From Candidatus Methanodesulfokora sp. (GTDB lineage Archaea > Korarchaeota > Korarchaeia > Korarchaeales > Korarchaeaceae), in NCBI GenBank assembly GCA_023269865.1, contig JAGDWR010000035.1, forward strand, positions 10,978-19,247: a DNA stretch of 8,270 nt, written 5' to 3'. The notes under the pieces were generated by a model that was given only the letters and a program-made list of their open reading frames with translations, did not search any database and was not told the DNA's origin. Position 1 is the first letter of the stretch. Every line of letters begins with the position of its first letter. Both the position numbers and the translations under genes were made by a program. Shown one piece after another: positions 1 to 5,690 of this stretch.

Positions 1-1154
1 GCCCTGAAGCTTCCATCATCGAAGGGCCCTAAGAGGACCTGTTCTCCCTCAGATACTGATCCATACTCGACAAGTCCAGCTACAACAAGACCTGCTCCTG
101 GTATAATATACTTTTGATCTATATAGCAGAGGAAGCTCTTCTTTGCCCTTTCCTTCCATGCGACCCTCGGAGGTAGCATGTTGAGAAATGACTTCAGAAG
201 GCCCAGGCCCTGGCCTGTCACATTGGATACAAGGAATATCGGAACTATCTTTCCATGGCTCATGTATCTTGCTGCAACAGCTGCATCATTGAGCTCTTTC
301 ACTATGAGAGGAATTCTGTTTATCCCAGGAAGCTTGAGAATTTTTATCACATCTCTCAGGTTTTTCATAGCTATCTCCTTTGGTGTCGCATCTATCTTCG
401 TCATGACAACAACTACAGGGATGTTTAAAGCTATGGCTATGCCCAAATGCTCCTTAAAGCTGCCAATTATCCCCGCATTAGCTCCAACAACAAGCAGAGC
501 ATAATCAGGCAGGCTTCCCAAAACCCCCCTTAAGGTCGTCTTGAGATATCTGAAGTGGCCAGCTAGATCCACTAAGTTTACAAGCTTAGAGGATCTCATG
601 TAGATCTCCGGCTCGTTGTATGGTGTCGAATCATTGACACAATTTCCCTTGTTATCAAAACCTAGAATATGAATTGAGACAGAGCTGCTCCTTCTCATCT
701 TAAGTTCATGCGGATATCTTGCAACAGCGCTCATAGCTGAGCCATTCCCATCATCGAGTTTTCCCGTGACCAAAACTCCCTTCAGAGTGGACTTTCCAGC
801 ATCAACATTGCCGAGCAGGACTAAGTTCATCATTATAGGTGGGACATCCCTACTTCTTCTGACCAAAAGCTCGTAAACATCTCCCTTTTTTCCCTTCTCC
901 TTTCTCACTACTATATAAGTAGCGCCTATCATTTCGCATATTCTATCCATTGCCTTGAAGGATTCTCTTGCCTCCTCCTCGCTCAGCCCAACTAACTGGC
1001 CATCATCGCTCACTCCAAGCTCATAAAAAGCCTCTCCTCCACCCTCGTTTATCCTGTACATAAGTTGAGTAGCTAGTTCCTCCAGTCTCTCCTCTGAGTT
1101 AGGTTTTATCACAAGCTTATACTCTATATTTCCCTCTTCCTTCTCCCTCTCCAT
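1..1154 (-). CDS. GTPBP1/GTPBP2-like translational GTPase, C-terminal end outside window
   Basis: A translation-factor GTPase related to EF-1A and GTPBP1/2. About 384 residues are visible and the frame runs off the left edge. An N-terminal domain of roughly 105 residues precedes the G domain. Seen motifs: G1 GNVDAGKST (115-123), a G2 region SSSVSIHILGFD (157-168) close to the TSSV..LGFD pattern of GTPBP1 relatives, G3 DLAGH (196-200), G4 TKID (252-255, T replacing the usual N) and G5-like VSN (309-311). A beta-barrel domain 2 begins near residue 340. The ATG at 1154 is chosen because a TATA-like box lies 26 bases upstream and no Shine-Dalgarno site is visible, so the mRNA is probably leaderless. 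Eukaryotic relatives act in translation and mRNA surveillance; the archaeal role is poorly defined. Family assignment is strong; exact function is not. Confidence 0.9.
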   Translation of the reverse strand, partial: MEREKEEGNIEYKLVIKPNSEERLEELATQLMYRINEGGGEAFYELGVSDDGQLVGLSEEEARESFKAMDRICEMIGATYIVVRKEKGKKGDVYELLVRRSRDVPPIMMNLVLLGNVDAGKSTLKGVLVTGKLDDGNGSAMSAVARYPHELKMRRSSSVSIHILGFDNKGNCVNDSTPYNEPEIYMRSSKLVNLVDLAGHFRYLKTTLRGVLGSLPDYALLVVGANAGIIGSFKEHLGIAIALNIPVVVVMTKIDATPKEIAMKNLRDVIKILKLPGINRIPLIVKELNDAAVAARYMSHGKIVPIFLVSNVTGQGLGLLKSFLNMLPPRVAWKERAKKSFLCYIDQKYIIPGAGLVVAGLVEYGSVSEGEQVLLGPFDDGSFR

Positions 1155-1175
1155 ACCCAATTCAAAAGCACTTTG

Positions 1176-1185
1176 AATATTTAAT
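1176..1185 (-). promoter_or_regulatory. TATA box for the GTPBP-like gene
   Basis: Read on the minus strand the sequence is ATTAAATATT. Its centre is about 26 bases upstream of the ATG at 1154, the usual distance from an archaeal TATA box to the transcription start. That predicts a leaderless mRNA. Inferred from sequence and spacing only. Confidence 0.55.
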
Positions 1186-1196
1186 CATGACAGAAG

Positions 1197-1204
1197 CTTT
1201 ATAG
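1197..1204 (+). promoter_or_regulatory. TATA box for mptA
   Basis: CTTTATAG is centred about 26 bases upstream of the mptA ATG at 1227, with purine-rich GAAG just before it as a possible BRE. No Shine-Dalgarno motif lies between box and start, so a leaderless mRNA is predicted. It sits back to back with the box of the divergent GTPase gene. Confidence 0.55.
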
Positions 1205-1226
1205 CCTGCTCTAACTTGATGCGAAT

Positions 1227-2096
1227 ATGAAGTTCCCCACCAGTCTGATAGAGAGAGCAAGGGATATTCACTCCGATAGACCAAGACATTGTTTCAACCT
1301 AGATAAAGTAGGAGGCATTGGGCTGAAAGTTCCGATAAAAGTTGATGAGTTCGTTCTGCTGGGAAATGTCAATGTCTATGCCAACTTGCCCGGTAGCAGA
1401 AGGGGGATTGATCTCAGCAGGCAGAATTATGTGATATATAAAACGGCTACTTCAGCAGGATCTCCGGAGGAATTTGTCCTGCTTTCCACTAAAGAGCTTC
1501 TGGAGGCCATCCCATACTCTGATTTTGTTGAGGTATCGGTGGAAGTGGATATTCCCAAAAATGAAACAAATGCATTCGGAAGCTACAAAACTATAATCTC
1601 ATCCTCTTTGTCCAGAAGAGGAGAAAGAAGGAACAGAACTAGAGTTGAACTAATTGGAACAACAGCATGTCCCTGTACACAAGAGCTCATAAGGACATAT
1701 CTTGCAGATATAAGCGAAAATGCATCAATAATTGCCACTCATACGCAGAGAAGCATCGGGACGCTTGATGTAACTCTTAAGGAGGATCACATAAATCACA
1801 GGGAGATGGCAGAGATAGTGGAGGAATCCATGAGCTCCCCCACGAGAACTCTGACAAAGAGGCCTGAAGAGGTCTCTCTTGTGATTGATTCCATTTGTAA
1901 TCCAAAATTTGCTGAAGATGTTGTAAGGGATATGTTATTTTTGCTCCTGGAGAGATTTTCATGGATACCAGATGATGCTTATGTCTTCTCCTCGGTTAGA
2001 AGCTTAGAAAGCATCCATAAGCATGATATATATGCTGAAAGGTCTGCTTTTGTAGCTGATCTGAGAAGAGAGCTAGAGAGAGACAAGAGCTCTTAA
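1227..2096 (+). CDS. mptA: GTP cyclohydrolase MptA (type IB, FolE2 family)
   Basis: First step of archaeal pterin synthesis: opens GTP to a dihydroneopterin phosphate (the 2',3'-cyclic phosphate in characterised methanogen MptA), using a metal ion. The 289 residues match the family length. Seen: the metal and catalytic region TACPCTQELIR (146-156, Cys148 and Cys150), THTQRS (171-176, His172), KRPEE (211-215) and the C-terminal ESIHKHDIYAERS (261-273) with conserved Glu and His residues. All hallmark residues seem present, so it is probably active. The ATG at 1227 is chosen from the leaderless TATA spacing and a normal N-terminus. Its 3' end overlaps the convergent nucleoside phosphorylase gene by 24 bases. 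MptE and a DHPS homologue nearby support a role in making a methanopterin- or folate-type C1 carrier. The alternative family name is FolE2. Confidence 0.93.
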   Translation: MKFPTSLIERARDIHSDRPRHCFNLDKVGGIGLKVPIKVDEFVLLGNVNVYANLPGSRRGIDLSRQNYVIYKTATSAGSPEEFVLLSTKELLEAIPYSDFVEVSVEVDIPKNETNAFGSYKTIISSSLSRRGERRNRTRVELIGTTACPCTQELIRTYLADISENASIIATHTQRSIGTLDVTLKEDHINHREMAEIVEESMSSPTRTLTKRPEEVSLVIDSICNPKFAEDVVRDMLFLLLERFSWIPDDAYVFSSVRSLESIHKHDIYAERSAFVADLRRELERDKSS

Positions 2097-2822
2097 TGCC
2101 ACTTCAACAAGAACATCCTCCTTTTCAACACCGTCTGATATCACAAGGAATATTCCTCCAGCTTTTATCTTCCTTCCAGAGAGGTTGTACCTTGATGCTA
2201 GTGCAAGAATTACTGAAAGCTCCATCTCAGTGCACAAAACACCGATCCTTTTGAGGTATTCCAAGTTCTTTTTAGCTTCATCAGGATTTATCGATGTCTC
2301 TGGCTCCTCAACCTCATAAAGGGCATCCTTGGAGTGAGTTAAACCCATGTGAAATCTGACTCCTAGCTCCAAGCAGGCATTTCTCAGGGCATCTACTACC
2401 TCCGGATCTGGGACAAGAGGAAATCCCTCCCCAATTATCTTCCTTGAGACACACTCTTGTGCTATTACTCCTGTGGATATCACCAGATCCCCCGCAATAA
2501 CTCCCTGTTGCAAGCTCCCACAGGTTCCGGGTCTTATCAGGACAGCATATCCGTTTTTATAATCTACTGCTTCTATAACCTCCCTGACCACAATTGCTGC
2601 TGAGCTTGGGCCCATTCCCGTATCAACAGCTGCTACATCCACCCCCCTATATGAACCGACAACAACAAGCTGTCTTTCATCAGCTAAAATCTTTGAATTA
2701 TCCAGAAATCTCTGTATTAACTTAACTCTGCTTCTTGATCCAGGCAGAAGAACTCTTGAAGGGAGATCTCCTCTTCCAACCCTTATATGATGTAACTTTC
2801 CATCGCTATCTATAAAGACCAT
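2073..2822 (-). CDS. nucleoside phosphorylase (NP-I family, PNP/UDP type)
   Basis: Cleaves nucleosides with phosphate to a free base and ribose 1-phosphate. The 249 residues fit the hexameric NP-I family. Seen: N-terminal HHIR with the phosphate-site strand LLPGSRSR (25-32; most members have GDP.R, so D and P are replaced but Gly28 and Arg32 remain), TGMGPSSAA (68-76), RPGTCGSLQ (97-105), the ribose-binding TEMELS (198-203) and LVISDG with Asp230. An acid at this last position is the purine-base proton donor in bacterial PNP and archaeal MTA phosphorylase, so a purine substrate is more likely than uridine (inference). The start is set by GGTGAT, whose TGA is the stop codon of the upstream DHPS homologue, leaving a 4-base gap and suggesting translational coupling. 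Substrate, and whether it serves pterin synthesis or general salvage, are unknown. Confidence 0.88.
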   Translation of the reverse strand: MVFIDSDGKLHHIRVGRGDLPSRVLLPGSRSRVKLIQRFLDNSKILADERQLVVVGSYRGVDVAAVDTGMGPSSAAIVVREVIEAVDYKNGYAVLIRPGTCGSLQQGVIAGDLVISTGVIAQECVSRKIIGEGFPLVPDPEVVDALRNACLELGVRFHMGLTHSKDALYEVEEPETSINPDEAKKNLEYLKRIGVLCTEMELSVILALASRYNLSGRKIKAGGIFLVISDGVEKEDVLVEVALRALVSL

Positions 2823-2825
2823 GAT

Positions 2826-2831
2826 ATCACC
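2826..2831 (-). promoter_or_regulatory. Shine-Dalgarno site of the nucleoside phosphorylase, overlapping the upstream stop codon
   Basis: GGTGAT on the minus strand ends three bases before the ATG at 2822. It complements the archaeal 16S rRNA 3' tail and contains the TGA stop of the preceding DHPS-like gene, so termination and initiation are physically linked. Confidence 0.7.
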
Positions 2832-4044
2832 TTGCTATCAGGTTTGATATGGCCTCTTTAACGGATAAGAACTCTCTTGATAAGCTTTTTCCTTCTCTTG
2901 CATTGAGCTCCAGCTTATCAATGAGCCTCCTCAATTGTTTCACACTTCCCACTATGACAAGATCCACCTTCTCCTGCCCGAAGACTATGGTGCTGGATGG
3001 AACTGCTGCATCTCCACCCGAGGCAAGCATTTCCTGTTTTATCACTATTGCAACTGGGTTGCTGACTTCTCTAATATATATCACCTTTATCTCAGACTTA
3101 GAGGCTATCTCCTTGGCTCCATATGGATGCGCCCCTATTCTCAAATACAGGTCCTCAAAGTCCCCTTCTTTCATGTCAATAGGCATGAGATAGGCCTCTA
3201 TATCATCTTTGTAAACTTCTATCTCTCTTCTCATGAACTCAGCTATCCTCACTGCTTGAACGGTCTCCCAGACATCATGAGTTCTCACTACACTAGCTCC
3301 ATTATAAACAGCTATTGCAGCAGCTGCTATGCTTCCAGGAAGCCTCCTCCTAGGATCATCCTCTCCAGCTATTTTCCCTATGAAGGACTTTCTTGAAACC
3401 CCTATGCAAATAGGCCTGCCCATTATCAGCAAACTGCTCAACCTTCTCAGCACTTCAGAATCCCAGATGTACCAAGGCTTATCCTGTTCTCTGAAGAATC
3501 CTATCAGGGGATCAACTACAATCCTCTCCTCTCTTATCCCAGAAGCTCTTTCCAGCCCTTCTAATATGAATCTTCTTATCTCCTTCAATGGATCAGAGCT
3601 TTTTGGCTTGCCAAAAGCCCCCATTATAAGGGAGAGATCCATTGATGATACCAGATCAACCATTCTTCTGTCCGACAGTCCTGAGACATCATTTACTATG
3701 GAAGCTCCAGCTTCCACTGCTCTCGCTGCAACTTCGTATCTCTTTGTATCTATCGATATTGGAACTCCCAGTTCTCTTATTTTACTTATGGCGGGAACAA
3801 CTCTTCTTATCTCCTCCTCAGCACTCACATAAGTGTTCAGATATGGAGCTGTGCTCATCCCTCCTACATCTATTATTGAGGCCCCCTGTTCAACCATCTT
3901 TTCAGCTATTCTAAGGGCTTCTTCTGGGTTTTTTACAACAGAATCTTTGTAAAAAGACTCAGGACTCAAATTTATTGCTCCTATTACCTTCACAGGTTCT
4001 CCTATTCCGACTTTTACTCCTGAGAGATCAGCCTTCAGAAACAT
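2827..4044 (-). CDS. folP: dihydropteroate synthase homologue with C-terminal extra domain
   Basis: Predicted to join 6-hydroxymethyl-dihydropterin diphosphate to an aminobenzene acceptor (pABA, or ribofuranosyl-aminobenzene phosphate in methanopterin makers). A TIM-barrel DHPS domain spans about residues 18-275 of 405: INLSPESF (24-31), IIDVGGMSTAP (57-67), SIDT (97-100), NDVSG (118-122), VDPLIGFF (177-184), GVSRKSF (215-221), VVRTHDVWET (252-261). Departures from bacterial FolP: GGMSTAP instead of GGESTRP, and MGAFG where MH..G is usual. Residues 290-405 form a second domain with KQEMLASGGDAAVP (336-349), known in many bacterial FolP proteins at the N-terminus instead. The start at 4044 is fixed by GGAGGT seven bases upstream; the longer open frame to 4299 is only antisense to mptE. 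It forms a transcription unit with the phosphorylase. Family sure, acceptor not. Confidence 0.88.
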   Translation of the reverse strand: MFLKADLSGVKVGIGEPVKVIGAINLSPESFYKDSVVKNPEEALRIAEKMVEQGASIIDVGGMSTAPYLNTYVSAEEEIRRVVPAISKIRELGVPISIDTKRYEVAARAVEAGASIVNDVSGLSDRRMVDLVSSMDLSLIMGAFGKPKSSDPLKEIRRFILEGLERASGIREERIVVDPLIGFFREQDKPWYIWDSEVLRRLSSLLIMGRPICIGVSRKSFIGKIAGEDDPRRRLPGSIAAAAIAVYNGASVVRTHDVWETVQAVRIAEFMRREIEVYKDDIEAYLMPIDMKEGDFEDLYLRIGAHPYGAKEIASKSEIKVIYIREVSNPVAIVIKQEMLASGGDAAVPSSTIVFGQEKVDLVIVGSVKQLRRLIDKLELNAREGKSLSREFLSVKEAISNLIAR

Positions 4045-4051
4045 TTTTCTT

Positions 4052-4057
4052 ACCTCC
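4052..4057 (-). promoter_or_regulatory. Shine-Dalgarno site fixing the DHPS-homologue start
   Basis: GGAGGT on the minus strand lies seven bases before the ATG at 4044. It argues against the 85-residue longer start in the same frame, which would run antisense through mptE. Its presence means the transcript has a leader, so its promoter must lie inside or near the 5' end of mptE. Confidence 0.75.
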
Positions 4058-4072
4058 CTTCCTCTAGAGTAT

Positions 4073-4750
4073 GTGAGGGAGATAGATTTAGGCATATGGA
4101 TGCCCGTGTATATGAGCATAGCTGCTGAACTTGGCCTAGATATAGAGGCTGATAGAAAGGCTACTGCTCTGATGGGCAAGCTTATGGCAGAGAAAGAGGA
4201 CAAAGTAGAGGAGCTAGAGCTCCTCATAAAGGGGGAGAGGGTTAATGTGCTTGGAAACGGGCCTTCTCTTCCCGAGCATTTAGAAAAAATAGATGGCATA
4301 GTAATAGCAGCAGATGCTGCGGCATCTGTTTACAAGAGGGTCACTGGAAAGGAGCCAGATCTGATAGTTACGGATCTGGATGGACCTCCCGAGATAATTA
4401 AGATGAGATCGCTAAAAGTGGTGCACGCTCATGGGGATAACATGGACAAGCTTAAGATGTTTGTTCCCTTCATGGAGGAGCTGGTGGCCACAACGCAAGT
4501 TGAGCCCAAGGGGAAAGTTCACAATTTCGGGGGATTTACAGATGGAGATAGAGCTGTCTTCATATCCATGATGGCTGGAGCAAGATCGGTCATCTTAATT
4601 GGAATGGATTTTAACTCTGTGACGGAATACGATGTACTGGCTGGAAAGAACATAAGAAGGAAGAGGAAAAAACTTGAGATAGCAAAAAAGCTTATAGATA
4701 TGGCAAGAGAGATGGGATGTCCATTAATTAGTGGAAATAATCGTGCTTAA
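4073..4750 (+). CDS. mptE: 6-hydroxymethyl-7,8-dihydropterin pyrophosphokinase MptE
   Basis: Transfers diphosphate from ATP to 6-hydroxymethyl-7,8-dihydropterin, making the substrate for dihydropteroate synthase. It is the archaeal replacement for FolK (COG1634/DUF115-type fold). The 225 residues match the family. Seen: VNVLGNGPSLPEHL (57-70), VTDLDGPPE (99-107), VHAHGDNMDKL (117-127), VHNFGGFTDGDRAVF (149-163), LIGMDF (175-180) and KRKKLEIAKKL (197-207), the conserved nucleotide and pterin site motifs of this group. The start is GTG at 4073, the only usable start before the conserved region; no Shine-Dalgarno motif precedes it, so a leaderless mRNA is possible though no clear TATA box is visible. 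It diverges from the DHPS-homologue gene across 28 bases, so consecutive steps of one pathway may share a regulatory spacer. Confidence 0.92.
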   Translation: MREIDLGIWMPVYMSIAAELGLDIEADRKATALMGKLMAEKEDKVEELELLIKGERVNVLGNGPSLPEHLEKIDGIVIAADAAASVYKRVTGKEPDLIVTDLDGPPEIIKMRSLKVVHAHGDNMDKLKMFVPFMEELVATTQVEPKGKVHNFGGFTDGDRAVFISMMAGARSVILIGMDFNSVTEYDVLAGKNIRRKRKKLEIAKKLIDMAREMGCPLISGNNRA

Positions 4751-4753
4751 ATA
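4746..4753 (+). promoter_or_regulatory. TATA box for the cofE-like gene, overlapping the mptE stop codon
   Basis: CTTAAATA matches the archaeal TATA consensus and spans the TAA stop of mptE. It predicts transcription starting around 4776-4778. That would give either a leaderless mRNA beginning with the GTG at 4778, or a leader of about 25 bases ending at the TTG at 4802. It allows expression separate from mptE. Confidence 0.5.
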
Positions 4754-4801
4754 CAAGATGGTCCTACTTGCTCGCTTGTGGTCCCTGGAGAAGGTGGGCA
4801 G

Positions 4802-5560
4802 TTGGAGGTAATTCCGATAAAATCTCCAGTGATATCAAAAGGGGATGATATAGTAACGATACTTCTCTCCAGATGTAAAGTTGAAGATGGGGACATAGTG
4901 GCAATAGCGGATAAAGCTATAGCAGCTGCTCAGGGAAGATTTGTGAGATATGAGGATATAAAGCCATCAGAGAAGGCTATTGAGCTTGCAAAAGAGTCTG
5001 GACTTGAGCCAGGATTTGTGGAGCTTGTCCTGAGGAATGCAGATAAAGTCTTTGGCACAGCTTATAGAACCATCCTGACCCTAAAGGATGGAATATTGGT
5101 GGCAAATGCCGGAATAGACCACAAAAATGCCCCGAAAGGTCATGCAGCACTATGGCCAGATGATCCAAATAAAGAGGCTGAAAGAATAAGAGTGGAAATA
5201 GAGAAAAGAACGGGAAAGAAAGTGGGGGTCATAATAGTGGACAGCAGGCTTTCACCTCTCAGGATGGGCACAACTGGTTTTGCCTTAGGAATTTCTGGAT
5301 TCAGAGGAATAAGGGATTTCAGAGGAAAGAGGGATATATATGGAAAGAAGATACTGATGACAGTGATGAACTTAGCTGATGCTCTTGCTACAACAGCACA
5401 TATCTTCATGGGAGAGGGAGATGATTTAGTGCCTTTTGTTCTCATAAGAGGAGCTCCGGTTGAACTTGGACATTTTAATCCGGATGAGCTGAAGATAGAG
5501 CCGGAGAGATGCGCTTATTTTAGGCCGCTATATCTGTCTAGGCCAAGGGATGTTTTCTGA
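4802..5560 (+). CDS. cofE: CofE-like gamma-glutamyl ligase (coenzyme F420-0:L-glutamate ligase family)
   Basis: CofE adds gamma-linked glutamate to coenzyme F420-0 using GTP. From the TTG at 4802 the protein has 252 residues, the family size, and begins MEVIPIKSP like other members. AGGTG at 4792-4796 is correctly spaced for that start. The alternative GTG at 4778 adds eight residues and fits a leaderless mRNA from the TATA box at 4746. Seen (numbering from 4802): GDD (14-16), VANAGIDHKN (100-109), WPDDP (118-122), VDSRLSPLRMGTTGFALG (146-163), DFRGKRDIYGK (172-182), ADALATTAHIFMGEGDD (192-208) and VLIRGAP (213-219). The core reads DSRLSPLR where the classical enzyme has DT.GR..R, so this belongs to a variant branch. 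F420 ligation is the best guess; with pterin genes beside it, glutamylation of a pterin carrier is a possible alternative. Confidence 0.82.
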   Translation: MEVIPIKSPVISKGDDIVTILLSRCKVEDGDIVAIADKAIAAAQGRFVRYEDIKPSEKAIELAKESGLEPGFVELVLRNADKVFGTAYRTILTLKDGILVANAGIDHKNAPKGHAALWPDDPNKEAERIRVEIEKRTGKKVGVIIVDSRLSPLRMGTTGFALGISGFRGIRDFRGKRDIYGKKILMTVMNLADALATTAHIFMGEGDDLVPFVLIRGAPVELGHFNPDELKIEPERCAYFRPLYLSRPRDVF

Positions 5561-5594
5561 CGATTATTTCACTGTTATATGTTATAATAAAGGA

Positions 5595-5628
5595 CAAGCC
5601 TCGCCCTAAAGGGCGGGGAGAAGGTCAG
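5595..5628 (+). mobile_element. solitary TnpB-element right end / omega-RNA-type hairpin (remnant)
   Basis: AAGCC leads into an 8-bp stem: CCTCGCCC (5599-5606), loop TAAA, GGGCGGGG (5611-5618), with one T-G wobble, followed by AGAAGGTCAG. From memory, this layout of AAGCC, a GC stem around CCCT..AGGG, then GGAG.AGGTCAG, is the repeated right end of archaeal IS200/IS605-type elements, just past tnpB, where it forms the 3' stem of the omega guide RNA. No tnpB or tnpA lies in the window; cofE ends 35 bases upstream. It is therefore read as a solo end or miniature relic. A transcript hairpin or terminator is an alternative, but no T-tract follows directly. Confidence 0.5.
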
Positions 5629-5663
5629 ATCCTGAAACTTTCAGGTAAATTTTCGCAGATCCT
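5626..5663 (+). repeat. 8-base direct repeat pair 30 bases apart
   Basis: CAGATCCT occurs at 5626-5633 and again at 5656-5663, on either side of the small palindrome. The spacing is nearly three helical turns, so paired regulator sites are possible. IS605-type elements do not make target duplications, so it is not good evidence of insertion. Eight bases can also repeat by chance in AT-balanced DNA. Confidence 0.25.
5631..5645. repeat. 15-base palindrome next to the GC hairpin
   Basis: CCTGAAA and TTTCAGG form perfect inverted arms around a single C; as RNA it would give a 6-bp stem with a 3-base loop. The following TAAATTTT is T-rich, so a weak terminator for cofE or an operator for the downstream gene are both possible. 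No protein partner can be named. Confidence 0.35.
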
Positions 5664-5690
5664 CAAGATTATAGCTTAGTTACAGCTTTA

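Noticed and set aside
178..504. A plus-strand open frame of about 108 codons opposite the GTPase gene
   Set aside because: The opposite strand encodes the intact G domain with G3 to G5 motifs; no ribosome site or family similarity supports the plus-strand frame.
2849..3914. Several plus-strand open frames opposite the DHPS homologue
   Set aside because: Their translations show no recognisable motifs, and they are explained by the codon bias of the clear minus-strand gene.
4045..4299. An 85-residue N-terminal extension of the DHPS homologue in the same open frame
   Set aside because: It is antisense to the conserved start of mptE, has Ser-rich low-complexity composition, and a strong GGAGGT site fixes the start at 4044.
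5362..5385. C-box-like and D-box-like bases within the cofE-like gene
   Set aside because: They lie in conserved coding sequence with spacing too short for a guide RNA.
5599..5645. The GC hairpin as a bacterial-style intrinsic terminator of cofE
   Set aside because: No T-run follows the GC stem, and the flanking AAGCC and AAGGTCAG fit a TnpB-element end better. The small second palindrome may still help termination.
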